Shown here: positions 12,231 to 30,780 of the stretch, piece after piece
Numbering within the stretch: the stretch's first letter is position 1
Layout: the number at the start of each line of letters is the position of its first letter
Assembly: GCA_037074765.1 (NCBI GenBank)
Contig: JBAMDO010000351.1
Span: 1-35,287 of the forward strand
From: Mansonella perstans
Lineage: Eukaryota > Nematoda > Chromadorea > Rhabditida > Onchocercidae
Length of the DNA: 35,287 bases
Reading direction: 5' to 3'
Notes under the pieces: model-generated
What the model saw: the letters and a program-made list of their open reading frames with translations, nothing else
What the model was told of the DNA's origin: nothing
Database searches by the model: none
Made by a program: the position numbers and the translations under genes

Positions 12231-13089
12231 TATATATAATCATGATTATTTGCATGATTATACATATAAAATCACATTTTATTCTCATATAATAAATTAA
12301 GCATTGTTAAATTTGAAAAATTCAATTCATATAGTTTATATAGAGGTAACATGAAAATGCTTTAAGTTGTATTAAAATGTTTAAATTTAGCGTTAAAATG
12401 AACAAGGAAAAAAAGTGAAGAATAGAAAAAATGAAATAGAGATAGAAAACGAAGATAAATAGATGAAATTATTATTTCCTATTCTTTTTTTTTTTTTTTT
12501 TTTTTAATTTAAATATTAGTTAATATTACAACGAATTTCTTCTTTCTTTAATTGTATATTTAATGTAATCTAATAAATGTAAATTGATCAAATATTAAAT
12601 TAATTATTTGATATTAATTGAATTAAATTATTTATTATAATTATTCAAAAATAGTTTTTTATGGTAATCAATATAATAATTGAAATAAAATGAAATATGC
12701 AAAAAAAAAAATTTTTATAGAGAAATTGTAATAAATGGAAAGAAATTTTTGTAAAAAGGATTATTTTTTTTTTTTTTTTTTTTTTTGTAAGAAATAATAT
12801 GAATAAATAAAAAAAAGAGACACAATGGAAAGGTTAAAAAAAAAAAAAATTAAATAAATAAATGAATCATTGTAGTTTTGTATTGTTGTTGTTGCTGCTA
12901 CTACTATTGGACAATGAAGACGATAAGATAGCAAAAAAGGAAAGGATATGGTCATGTGACATGGTCATTTGGTTAATGTTACAGTGGTCACAAAAATAAA
13001 TGGTCACAATGATCAAGTAAAAAAGACGTAATGAAACAATGAGGGAGAAAAAAAATGAAAGAATGATAAAGAGATAATTAGAGATGAAA

Positions 13090-13142
13090 TGAGAGAGAAA
13101 GAGAGAGAGAGTGAGAGAGTGCGAGAGTGAGAGTGAGAATGA
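13090..13142 (+). repeat. (GA)n / GAGT-rich microsatellite
   Basis: A run of GAGAGA with GAGTGAGAGTGC variations sits in the middle of the GGTCA cluster. It is an imperfect dinucleotide repeat with no coding potential. Confidence 0.75.
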
Positions 13143-13288
13143 GGATGTGGAAAAGAAACAATATGAAATGGTCAGTTAAAAAGGTCGAAGGTTAAAAGCA
13201 CAACCTGAACCAATGATGGTGGTCATTATTATTATCCTCGTTTTCCTCCTTCAATAAACATACATAACAAACATACAGACACAACATA

Positions 13289-13316
13289 TACACACACACA
13301 CACACAAACACACACA
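13289..13316 (+). repeat. (CA)n microsatellite
   Basis: ACACAC repeats with one AAA interruption. A further ACATACAGACACAAC lead-in at 13268-13285 suggests the array was once longer. Confidence 0.8.
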
Positions 13317-13445
13317 TTAGACATATTATCCCCGAAAAACTATATAAATTGATGGATTGGATGGATGAACGGACGTATCATCATCTATTATAACGTTCTG
13401 TCATCATTAAAGCATAAATATTTCATTTACTTTCTAAAATTTGAA

Positions 13446-13512
13446 CTAAACATGAAGAAAAGTCAAGAATGACCACCACTAAACATGAAGAAAAGTCAGG
13501 ACTGACCACCAA
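13446..13512 (+). repeat. tandem duplication, about 34-bp unit, two copies
   Basis: The unit ACTAAACATGAAGAAAAGTC plus (A)RGAMTGACCACC occurs twice head to tail, starting near 13446 and 13478, with only a few changes. Each copy ends in TGACCACC, contributing the two reverse-oriented half-sites of the cluster. Confidence 0.8.
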
Positions 13513-13604
13513 AGTATAAAAGCTACAGTTGGAGATAAATGGTCAATTGGAGAGCGAAGATTGCGAATTCAACCTCAAAGTATTGGTCATTGTACGGTCA
13601 TTAT

Positions 13605-13728
13605 TAGTTATTGCTACATTCCATATCAAGATTTTTATCAATTACATTTCATATCAAGATTTTTTTTTTTAATCAAATTAAAAGTTATTGCTACATTCCG
13701 TATCATGATTTTATCAAATTAATTGAAT
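13605..13728 (+). repeat. direct repeat, GTTATTGCTACATTCC
   Basis: AGTTATTGCTACATTCCRTA followed by TCAWGATTTT and an ATCAA-type end occurs at about 13606 and 13683. A partial third copy, ATTTCATATCAAGATTTTT, lies between them near 13645. This is a local duplication about 77 bases apart. Confidence 0.7.
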
Positions 13729-14648
13729 GATTTCAGAACAATCCGATTTTAACTTGTAACAGAGATATTAGCTAATGATATGATGAAATATATTTTTGTA
13801 AACAACGATTAATTAATTGAGTTGATTAATTAACAGATGTTAATCAACATGTTTGTTCCACTTAAATTGTTGTTGAGATTAAAGATTAAATTTTGTATGA
13901 TAAATTTTGCAAGCTAAATTATTTATTGGATCAACTAATTTAATATAATATTTGAAATTGCAAAAAAAAAAAGGAAAAAAATTGTTTTCATTTTTCTTTT
14001 TAATTAAATAAATATAAATGAATGTTTTTTTTCTTTGGCATTATTCCAAAAAATCAAATTTCATTTTGAATTAATCAATTTAAATATTTTCATAGTGCAT
14101 TAGCATCATCATCATCACCATCATTATTTATGCCAACTTTTTTGAATTTATCTTTGAACCAAAAAAACAAGAATTATGGAACATAATTCATCACTTGCAA
14201 TTTTATTAAATAATTTTAAAATCACATGCATCCTTTTAATTCCCAATCATTTCCAATTACTTGCACTTAACCACTTGACATTGTCATTTTATCGTATTTC
14301 CATTTCAACATTTCGCTTCATTAATTCTGATAATAATCCATGCATTCCTTTCGTTTGGTTGGTTGGTAAAAGTACGACAATGTTTTCACGTTTTCTTTTT
14401 TCTTTTTTTTTTTTTTTTTGAATTTAATTTCAAATTGAACTTTTAAGTTTCGCTTCCTTTTTTTTTTAATTCAAATTTTTCATCCATTTCACTACAAATC
14501 AATCAATTTTTCTTTTATTCAAATGAATTAAGAAATAAAAAAACAGACAGAAAAAAAAAGTACAACTCAAAAAGATAGTAATAATAACTATATAAGTCGA
14601 AAACATATTTATTTATTTGTATCCATTTGATCTACTCATAATCAATCC

Positions 14649-14667
14649 GTGTGTGTGTGTGTGTGTG
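14649..14667 (+). repeat. (GT)n microsatellite
   Basis: A short pure GT run in the 3' flank of zyg-8. Confidence 0.8.
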
Positions 14668-15978
14668 ATTATAAACTTTTTACAGATTTGAAAATAAAAA
14701 GTTCCCCAAAACTTTTCTTCTTCTGTCACTAATTCTTGTCAATAACAGCCAACTGTTACTTTTTACTGAATATCAAATTCTTTTTCTGAATTTTTTTCCT
14801 GAATATTAGTATTTCAATAAACAATATTCTGTTATTGTGAAACATATAATGCGTACAGATATTCTCACGGAAGGAAATGATACAAAGGAATTATTTGAAG
14901 CGTGGGAGAAATGTTAAAAAATTTTTGAAAAGCATTATTCAACAATAATAATAATAGCCACTAGGAATGTTATTGCACTTCGTTCTGAACTACACAGATA
15001 TGTGTAAATTCAAATTTATTTTTGGTCAATGCAATCAAGCTGTGAACTTTTTTTACCCTTCTTTAGGGTAAAAAAAAAAAGCACTAGTAATCTAAATCTT
15101 ATTTTAAAAGTATTTACTATCCGTCATTTCGAAACTTTCAAGTGAGCTTTTATGAGCTTTTATGAAATTTTATGAACCACTACTTTTGACGCGCAATAAA
15201 AGAGATATGAGAATAAGCGAGTAATAGTATTTTATATTTATATATGATAAAAAAAAAATCAGAAGCGAGGTACCATAAAGTTAAAATTTAAATTCACTCC
15301 GTTCATTTGAACAATCACAAAGAGTTTCTCTAGGAAAGTAAAATTTGGATATTATCGTAGAGAATAATTAGCATGGTGGATACTTTCAAATGGAAACCCT
15401 CTTCCCCTGCCCTTCCCTCTCCTTCACCCGAAAAAAAAAAACCTCAGAAAGTTTAAGTATACAGTTCATGATATTTTAAAAGCAGAAATTTGCTAAATCC
15501 GACGAGAAATCCGAAATATATTTCGAGAATAAAAATACACTGCAGTGAAAATAGTACTTCACTTACTTTTGAAAATATGATAGTTGTGATGGCATCGAAA
15601 TAATGAGCAAAATTACCAGTTTATCTAGAATGCGAACAGTGGAAAAGAGAAACTTCATAAGAGAAAAGATAAGAGAGACAAAATAGTATTTAAGGAATGA
15701 ATAAATTACCTTCACAGTTCTTTAAAGCGCTATAACAAAGATCAATGGAGTATAGAATATAAGAAAAGAAGGTTGAAAAAAAGATAAGGCATCATTGAAA
15801 TCAAGCGAAAATTTCAAAGACTGGCTGAGAATTTTCCTGATCAAATACAATCTTCCGATTCGAAATGTTTCTCAAGAACAGTAAATTGCAATATTTCAAT
15901 TTTCCATGTTCCATGCCATCCAATTTTAAAATAAACTATACTTTGCTTAATAACGTTATTTTAACACTCGATTTTCAT

Positions 15979-22579
<6,601 letters not shown>

Positions 22580-22589
22580 TCACATGTAC

Positions 22590-22629
<40 letters not shown>
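22590..22629. repeat. (TA)n microsatellite abutting the zyg-8 start
   Basis: About 40 bases of nearly pure TA lie only about 10 bases before the proposed ATG at 22579. No TTTCAG-type acceptor lies between them, so the 5' end of the mRNA is not explained by the local sequence. Confidence 0.85.
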
Positions 22630-22635
<6 letters not shown>

Positions 22636-22920
22636 ATCCTTGTAAGAAACAAGGCTGAAAAAACTGGAAAAAAAAGTGAAACAAAAAAAATGGTTCGTAA
22701 AAAAAATAAAAGCGAAATCTAAACAAACAGCAAAAGCGATATGACAAAAAAATTGTACGATAAAATCTAATTGGAAGAAAAAAAGTACAAAAACTAATTC
22801 ACAGTTAAAAGTAAAAGAAAACAAAAAGCAAAAATACAATTTAAACTTCATTACTGACGTTTCATAACAACTAAAACATTTGAAAGTTATGCAAGGAAAT
22901 CAAAATTTGCAAAATTACTC

Positions 22921-23215
22921 CAATATATATATATTAGAATAACAGTTACATATATTATATATAATTAGTTATATATATATTACATATAAATTCATATTTA
23001 GTTATATATATTAGAATAATAGTCATATATATATATATATATGAGTAATAGTTATATAATATATATATTGGAATATATATAAATATATTTTACGTAAACT
23101 ATATATATATATATCTTATATATAAACTATATATATATAATTAAATATGAATTTATATACAAGATATATATATATATAATTGTATATGAATTATATACAT
23201 ATAATTCATATTTCA
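22921..23215. repeat. AT-dinucleotide satellite with ATTCATAT/TTAGTTATATAT variants
   Basis: Nearly 300 bases made almost only of A and T, with (TA)n blocks separated by recurring words such as TTAGTTATATATAT, AATAGTTATATA, ATGAATTATATAC and TTAGAATAA. Words recur in both orientations (TTCATATTTAGTT and AATTAAATATGAATT), so the array can fold into long weak hairpins. Confidence 0.85.
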
Positions 23216-25999
23216 AATGAACCAAAAGTGCATAAACATTTTCCCCTGCTAAAAACTATTATTCAATTTAAAGAGTTATTCAACTAATAGATTAAATTTT
23301 TACTCACCCCCCTTTTATCCATCATCATTACTGGTTTCAATGATTTCATTCCTACCTTACCCTCTTCCTTACATTAATCTTCCTTTTAATTGCATCATTT
23401 TCGAAATTTTTATAGTAAAATTGAAATACAAGAGAAAAAAACAAAAGGCAATTCATATTTTATGCAGATAAAAAATCATAAAGAATTTTCAAAATCAAAA
23501 ATGCGATAATTTATAACCCTCATAAATGTATCTTTTCATCATTTTCGAAAATTCAATAAAATTCAACGATTTATAACATTCATAAGTGCTAATTATGATT
23601 GCTACCAAAACAAAAAAAAAAAACCTTGAATTTTTTTTCTTTATCAAAATATCGAAAAAGAAAATCTTGAAATAACACAAAAAAAATATTAGTGCGCATA
23701 TGCGCAATTAAAAAGAATCAAGTTACATTAGTATAAAATGTTTCCTTTCTTTTTTCTAAGAAAATAAAGTGTTCAAATAGAACTGACTGATAAGTGGTCT
23801 TCTTATTCGTAACTTTTTTTTTTTTTTATCAATCGAATACATTAATGATAATAGATGCCAATGTTCTAAAATGAAATAAATCTTGCACCAAATATGGATC
23901 AAAATCTGGCGCTAAATGCAGTTACAAATATTTAAATTGTAAAGAAATGAAAAAAAGAAAAGAAAGATGGGAAAAAATATTGATAAATATTTTTAAAAAC
24001 AAGTAATTAAAAGTGATCAAAAATGACCAAAAAAAACTAATTATGCATCTTTCGGACGACATATAATACATTCATTTAAAAAATGACAGTATTTGATTAA
24101 AATTAAAACAATTTAGTCCATTTGATCATTTTCGATCATAAAGAAACCATATGCGAATGTGTTAAATGAAAAAAAATACTGAAAGGAAGAATGACAAAAA
24201 AATTTGCATCATTCAAATCATCTAAGTTGATCGAAAGAATCCATTACGTTTTCCATTTCTCACTTTACATTGATTTAAAAAGAAAAAAAAAAAGAGGAAA
24301 ATATTTTAAACTTTACGATTTCAAAACAACACAAAAAACTTTTGCAATTCAAAAACAACACAAATAACTTTACGACTTGAAAGCAATCGTAAAGGTTATA
24401 TGTTTGAATGTAGCAAATTTCTTACCATTACCTTTACTTTTATTATACCGACAATTGAGTGAAATTATATTTCACAATTTGATGTATAATACAATAAATA
24501 TTGGAAAGATCGTTGAGCTGATCGCAATATACGCAGACGCAATTCAGCATTTTATCTTATTACTTGAATAATTAAATAGCTTATCGATACGCATCTGAAA
24601 TATTTAAATAATTAAATAAAATTCATTAAAATTATGCTAACAATTTCTTAAATTCTACAGTACTGCTGCAATAATACAAAAACACTAACATCTTACACTT
24701 ATATTTAACGGCAAAATTATATCATGCATGAGAATAATCTGAATTATATATCATTTTGGAAGAAAAAAAAAACAAAATATTCAAATTCAATAAACACTTT
24801 CTTTTATCGCTGATACAAATCGATGACCTTCATCTTGGCCGTATTACAGATCCGGAAACATAACACAATGTAACAATAAAAGAAAAAAAAAAAAAAAGAA
24901 AAGAACGGATGTATGAAATGAAATGTCTTTAACGAAAGAACATTTTATCAGCAAGAAAGATTTAATCATTCATAAACTACTATATACTCAAATGAAAATG
25001 AAATTCAAAAGATTTTTTTTTTCCCTTTTTTCAAAAGAAAAAAAAAAAATACAAATATAGCTCTATGCATGCATATTATCTTGTATTAATTTTTCTTAAT
25101 GTTAATAATTGAGAATTTGTAAAATTTCATTTATATTTTCTCTTTTTTTTTTCCCCCACAATTTATAACTAATTAATAAATGATATATAAGTGAAAACGA
25201 TTTACATCAATGATGATTATTTTTATGCATGTTAAAAAAAAATATTCCAATATTATTTAAATATTTCATGAAAAATGATAATTTTACAAAATGTCATAAA
25301 AGTATCATCGCTTATTTCTCTTACGGCAACAATACAATTTTACATATTGTTAAGCAAAATGATCATTTTGAATCATACATTTATACAAGGTCATTTGGAA
25401 TGAAGATGAGATTGTGGTAAGTAATAAAAAAAGAGTAAAATGAAAATCAAAAATATCACATGATAATTACGTTAAAAAGAGTGTAAAAAGGGGGGAAGAT
25501 ATAATAATAAAAAAAAAAAAAAGAATGAGAAATAGTCAAGAAATTGTACGAACCTATGACGGCTAGAAACAAACGAAAAATAATGACCAAATGGAGGAAA
25601 CACGTTTAAAGGACTATTATCGGTTAAATTTAATACGGCCAAACAATGAAACATTAGTTTTTCCACTAACTACAATGCTTAATTATTATTGCCATTTTTA
25701 TTCAAAATTAGATAAAACTTCAATAAAAGACTTTGTTGGTCTCAATTATTGATTAATTCATTGTTCCTTTTTTTTATAGTGCTTACAAAATGTTTCATAG
25801 ATTTTTGTGTGAAAAATTTTAAAAATTTTGAGTAAAAAATTTGCTCACAATTTAAAAATTTTTTATTAAAATAACTTTCAAAATTAGTTAGCTAAATTTT
25901 TGAAAAGAAAAAAAAGGAAGAATGAAAAATAAGAGAATGAAAAAAAAAACGGTCCAGAAATAAATATTAAAATTCCAAATAAAATAGACAGTTAAAATT

Positions 26000-26103
26000 T
26001 CGGGATGATGCTTAAGATTTGTGGCTCTTAGAAGAGTAGCCTGGCCAAAAGATGAGATAACGAATCACTGCCACCCGCATTGCCCCAGCTACTTACTACC
26101 AAT
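26000..26103. other. GC-richer island with a hairpin, unidentified
   Basis: Within AT-rich DNA, about 100 bases read GTGGCTCTTAGAAGAG then TAGCCTGGCC, and later CACTGCCACCCGCATTGCCC. GGCTCTTAGAAGAGTAGCC can form a short hairpin with one bulge. The CGAATCACTGCCACCCGC part loosely resembles CGATCACCACCGGCTC of the tRNA-like fragment at 6971-7013. It could be a decayed SINE or small-RNA copy; no RNA family could be named. Confidence 0.3.
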
Positions 26104-28775
26104 GTAAATATAGTCGAAATTACATGCTCAACAACCATTCTAATTATAATTTGGACAAATTAACAAAATTATATGTAGAACGGTACGAAACAAAAAGAAA
26201 TCCTTTTTAAAATAATTTGTCTCTCTGAGGAAACTTTCAAATTCATTCGAAACGTTAGGTTAAATTTTAGAATTATTTTTGCCAACCTATTATAGTCCAT
26301 TTACGGATCATAGATGGACCGCATAAACTAAAATATACGCCAATGCAGTAAATGTGTGTGGGAAGCAAGAGGGGGAGGTATTTTTTTCTCTTTTTAATTA
26401 ATATGTCAAAATGTTTTAATTGAAATTTTGTTATCAAATTAGCAGAATTTATTATTTTTGATCTTATGATTTTGTTATGAATAAAAAAATGCCAAATTGG
26501 TTACTCGTCAAGAATAGTGTTGGGAAGCATTGAGTAATGAGCATTTTGAAAAGCTTTGAATAAAAATTAAAAAAAGAAAATGTTAGAAATAAACTTTATT
26601 TAGTTCTTTTTTTCTTTTTCTCCTCTTTTTTTTTTCTTTTTTTTTGAAGTGATTCCCAAAGTTTTGACAATTCTTGTTTCCACATCACTTTCATTTCTGT
26701 TTTTATTTATCAGCATAATTTAATTAGTCCGTTCTTTTATTAATGGAAAAATTCAGAGCGAAATTGTTCCTCTCTCTTCGTTTGGCTATCAATTGAATGC
26801 AAAACTATAATAGCTTAATTTAATTAATAATTGGTTAATTAGTTAAAGTGCTAGTAGGCTTGGATAAATGTAAAAGTTATACAAACTAACTAAGCCTTTT
26901 TGGGGAATCTTACTTAATTGAATTCCTTTTTTTTGGCTGAAAACAAAATTTAAATGACCAAAAATCACTTAAAAGCCTCAAATGGATAATAGCATGTAAA
27001 GAAATGTAAATAAATTCAACAATTAAAAATCTTTTAATTGTCATACGTTAATTATGCGAAAAATTATTATGAATCATTATCATAAATCGTGAATGATTGT
27101 CATGCGAAAAATTGACTTAAATTTTTGTTTCATTGCAAAGTATACCGTGAGGAGCAAATATTGAATAATTGTTATACGTAAAAAAGTGCATGAGACGAAA
27201 AGAAAAAGTATTGAATAAATGATATACGTGAAAAATACGTAAAATATACACGTTTCTTTAAGAAAAAAAACAACAAATATGAGGATTCATTACGATTTTG
27301 CTAAAAATTGAATCAATTTGAAATGATATTAATAAGTTTACTTAAAATAAAGATTATTATTAAAAAAAGTTTTGTTAAAAATAGGAATTTTCAACAAAAT
27401 TATCGCAGAAATATATACTATAAAACTTAAAAACGACTACAGTAGGTTTACTGTAAATACTACATGTATTATTTTGAGCTTTTTTTACAAAAATAACAGG
27501 TTTACTGTAAATGTAATTTATGTCATAAATTTTTTCCTCTCTCTTTAACAGATATTTTCAATGGGAAATATTTTTTATACTGGAATGTAAGTTATTTGAA
27601 AAGATACGAAATCAATCATCGATATGTAAATTGTTGTCATATCTGCATCATTTTTTAAAGTGTAAGAAAAAAAGTATTAATAAGAAAAAAGAAACGAAAA
27701 AAAGCTTAAACTAAATATGATATGTATGTAATATCCATTCGTTATAATTTGAGAATTATAGAAAGGATGAAAAATGAAAGAAAGAATATAAAATTAAGCT
27801 ATTTCGGATATTTGAAAGGAAAAAAAGATTTATTAGACCAATGCAAAAAAGAAAGAAGAGAGACAAAACATTACAATTTCTTCACTAAATTTGACACAGA
27901 ATAGAAATGGTGTCAAATAAGTTTCATCCGAATAAATTACATCTATTTTATACGATCAATTATTACAGTAATGATCCATTGATTACAGTATCAAATATAC
28001 ATTTTTCAAATTCTACTTTTCTTTTTCTCGTAAAAATATTTTTAATATTGGTCTCATCATTTGAAATGATCATAGCAACAATAATACACAACAATTGGAT
28101 GAATTACTTATCACAGAAATGATGAATGGAAAGTAATTAACTTTTCCAAAGAATTTCAATACCTTAGAAATCAAGCACTGAAAGTTAAATATGTTGCATT
28201 TAGAAATATTCAGTCTCAAAACGAAACATGCATCACTGAGGAATGTCCAGTGTCACGAATAGTGTTAACAATGATACTTCATTGCGCTCAAATGTCCTTC
28301 AATTTTATTTGTCCAATTTTTGTCACAATTTCAATTCTCATAAATAATTTCAATCAAAATTTCAATAGAAAAGAAAATCAATGATAAACAAATATTGATG
28401 ACTAATTAATAATTGATAACATTTGCAATACATGCTAATGTTATGTTAATAATATATTGAAATAATAAACTTATTATGTTTTGATTACAGCAAATAAATT
28501 ATAAGCAAATGAATCTAACATAAATGTTTACATAAAGTAATAAGCATTAGAGCCAGAAGAAAGAAATGATGCTAAAATATTCACTAAACTACAATGAATG
28601 ACATTTTTATTGCTTATACGTTTAAACAGATACCCATATTGTAAATACACAATGAATGAATTTTTTAAACGACTTGAAAATTTGAAAATAAAAAAAAAAA
28701 TTGAAAAACATAAAATTTTCCACTGCTTTTCGTTTCGATACTTTGAAATAAAATGAAATATGATGTAATAAAAAA

Positions 28776-28828
28776 TGCCCACACACACACTCATACACAT
28801 ACACACCGCACACACATATACGCGCACA
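28776..28828 (+). repeat. interrupted (CA)n microsatellite
   Basis: CACACACACTCATACACATACACACCGCACACACATATACGCGCACA is an imperfect CA array. ORFs crossing it are Cys/Val- or His/Thr-rich by-products. Confidence 0.75.
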
Positions 28829-29283
28829 AATGTTCAAAAACTAATACAGATAGGGATTTCACTCCCAATTAAATGTCATCGTATCGATTCAATACTGATC
28901 ATCAAAGCCAAATCAGAATCTGTTTTTTTTTTCCTACTTCTGTCATTGGCTGAAATCTATATAGCCTGGTTATATAAGCCAAGAATTTTTTTTTCTAAAT
29001 CTCAATTCACATTAGTGCTAAAATTACGAAAAAAAAAAAAAAAAAAATTACAAAACATAGTGAAAAAAATATGATGAAAATATCATTCGAAAAAAAAAAG
29101 ATTTAGTGAAGAGAGAAAAGACAAAATGGAAATGTAAAAGAAAAAGTCTAAAACGGAAATATAATTTGGTGAAGTGATGATAAAGTGAATGGAAAGGAAT
29201 TAAAAATTTGAATGGTCGTTTTCGATAAAATCTGCTCAAATAATTTGATTTTCGATAAACTGACTGGGAATGAATGTTTGTTG

Positions 29284-29284
<1 letters not shown>

Positions 29285-29324
<40 letters not shown>

Positions 29325-29388
29325 ATTATATTACTATTATTATTACTGTTGCTGTTATTGTTGTTGTTATTGCTATTGTTACTATTGT
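29285..29388 (+). repeat. (ATT)n grading into (TTG)n trinucleotide repeat
   Basis: ATT units from 29285 to about 29345 change to TGTTGCTGTTATTGTTG units up to about 29388, with a further TTGTTGTTGTTGCTG at 29431-29445. The minus strand reads as poly-Asn/Ser in one frame, a composition effect. Confidence 0.85.
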
Positions 29389-29428
29389 ATAAAATATTGT
29401 TGTATAAATTTCTTTTATAAAATAAAAC

Positions 29429-29587
29429 ATGTTGTTGTTGTTGCTGTCCAATTTGCGGTGGCACAAGAGCAATGGCCGAATTATTTGGAATGAATGCTGC
29501 CGATTTAAATTTGATGATCTACCTCTAGTCAACGATGATGATAGCAGCAATAATAATGGGGATGATGATGATGGTGATGATGAATGA
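29429..29587 (+). CDS. short ORF with acidic Asp/Asn-rich tail, uncertain
   Basis: ATG at 29429 opens 52 codons: a Leu run, then a mixed middle (LRWHKSNGRIIWNECCRF, KFDDLPLVN), then an acidic tail (DDDSSNNNGDDDDGDDE) and TGA. The middle is more balanced than the surrounding AT-rich frames, and the tail comes from a GAT repeat. It could be the terminal exon of an unrecognised gene or chance. The Leu run comes from the neighbouring TTG repeat, so the true start may not be here. No family is recognised. Confidence 0.15.
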   Translation: MLLLLLSNLRWHKSNGRIIWNECCRFKFDDLPLVNDDDSSNNNGDDDDGDDE

Positions 29588-30666
29588 AAATTTTCTGTTA
29601 CAATGACTGATTGATGATAGGAATATTAAATCGAATAATCAATGTGTTTTATTTCTATCATCACTTTCAGATCTATCTAAAAATCCAATTACAGAATATA
29701 ATATAAAATCGATTGATATATGTATATATATTCATTAATTAGCTCAATAAATTTAATTATTAAAATCATATCTTTTCTTATATGAGAGAGAGTTTAAAAA
29801 ATTTTAATAGGGCAAAAAAAAAATTGAAATCTATCAATGAAATTTATTTGAACCATGATCATATGATCAATATATTTTAGTAACTGATTTGATTCATTGA
29901 TTGATAATAACGATGCAAAATAATAGTAACAACAAGAATAATAATTATTACACGATGGAGACGAAGGAATGAAAAGTGAAGAAGATGGAAATATAATTTT
30001 GAAGGCACGATAATGACCCTCCAATATCAATGGCATTCATCAGCAACACCATATAGCAAATGTTGATGATAATTGTCGAAACAATTCAGTCATTCCCGTT
30101 CTTTGCACTCTTATCATCTGCATAGTTATATTTAATAGTTAGATTTAATTAAGATAATTAATTATTTAATAAACATAAATCAGCAATCTTACAAAATTAT
30201 TTTCAATAAAATTTAGAAAGTTATCAACACATATCAGCTTGTTGGTAATTTCATTTTTGTGCATCGATACAATTGCATAAGATGTTAAATCGTTTTTTCC
30301 GAAATCTAATCCTAATTACATTAATTACAATCATATAGCAATCAAAAGAGAAAAATTTCTATTTCTAAAAATTTTTATATGTTACATAATTATTAAGTAT
30401 TTAAATTAATTGATTTAACAATTAAAAAATTTATCGCAAAATAGCTATAATAAATAAGAAAAAGATAATTAATTATATGATATTGTTAAGAGAATTAAGT
30501 TTAAAATAACACAAATAAATTTTTAAGTCCTAGTTCGAAAGCCAATATCGTAAATTAGTTTAAATTTTGAATTCAATTAATTTCTTGATTTAATCTGCAC
30601 AAATAAAAAAAACAAAAAATCACAGGAAAAAAAAGTAGCTTAATTTAATTTCTAGCCATCAAAATA

Positions 30667-30780
30667 CATTCTTTTCCGGGTTGTGAACCGGGATATCATA
30701 AAATCAAATAAATTCTTTTCCGGATTGCCATAAAATTAAATGCATTCTTTTCTAGATTGTGATCCGGAATGTCATAGAGC
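30667..30780 (+). repeat. degenerate repeat, CATTCTTTTCCGGRTTGTGA unit, three copies
   Basis: Units start at 30667, 30711 and 30743. Each has WATTCTTTTC(C/T)(G/A)G(G/A)TTG, and each goes on to a (C)CATAAAAT- or TCATAGAG-type end. The first and third keep a (G)TGAWCCGGRAT core that can pair with the preceding CCGG. Spacings are 44 and 32 bases. Confidence 0.7.

Larger units (their letters stand above)
12950..13600. promoter_or_regulatory. cluster of 11 GGTCA half-sites
   Basis: GGTCA or its complement begins at 12950, 12963, 12986, 13002, 13170, 13221, 13470 (reverse), 13503 (reverse), 13541, 13585 and 13596. Most fit RTGGTCAY. AGGTCA/TGGTCA is the classic half-site of nuclear hormone receptors, a family greatly expanded in nematodes. 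The cluster lies 3.7-4.3 kb upstream of the beta-catenin-like start. The reverse pair lies inside a tandem duplication, so ten are independent. A role as an enhancer is inference from motif density only. Confidence 0.4.
9305..15978. other. intergenic region between the two minus-strand genes
   Basis: These 6.7 kb are 5' of the beta-catenin-like gene and 3' of zyg-8. No exon with family resemblance or paired splice sites was found on either strand. The stretch holds homopolymers, CT/GA, CA and GT microsatellites, a polypurine island (10795-11200), a decayed minisatellite (11773-12230), a TGGTCA cluster (12950-13600) and two short tandem duplications (13446-13512 and 13605-13728). The 81-codon ORF at 14176-14421 is low-complexity and ends in a poly-T/Phe run, so it is not called as a gene. 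Confidence 0.6.

Noticed and set aside
14176..14421. 81-codon plus-strand ORF with hydrophobic content
   Set aside because: It ends in a poly-Phe run from poly-T, has no family resemblance and no splice context.
22921..23215. AT-rich array considered as a replication origin or matrix attachment site
   Set aside because: Only composition supports this; similar AT arrays are common in such genomes.
28528..28837. Two minus-strand ORFs rich in Cys and Val
   Set aside because: The Cys/Val content comes from the (GT)n strand of a CA microsatellite and the rest is AT-rich noise.
30530..30545. CTAGTTCGAAAGCC, which resembles a tRNA T-arm
   Set aside because: No paired acceptor stem, A-box or anticodon arm lies upstream.
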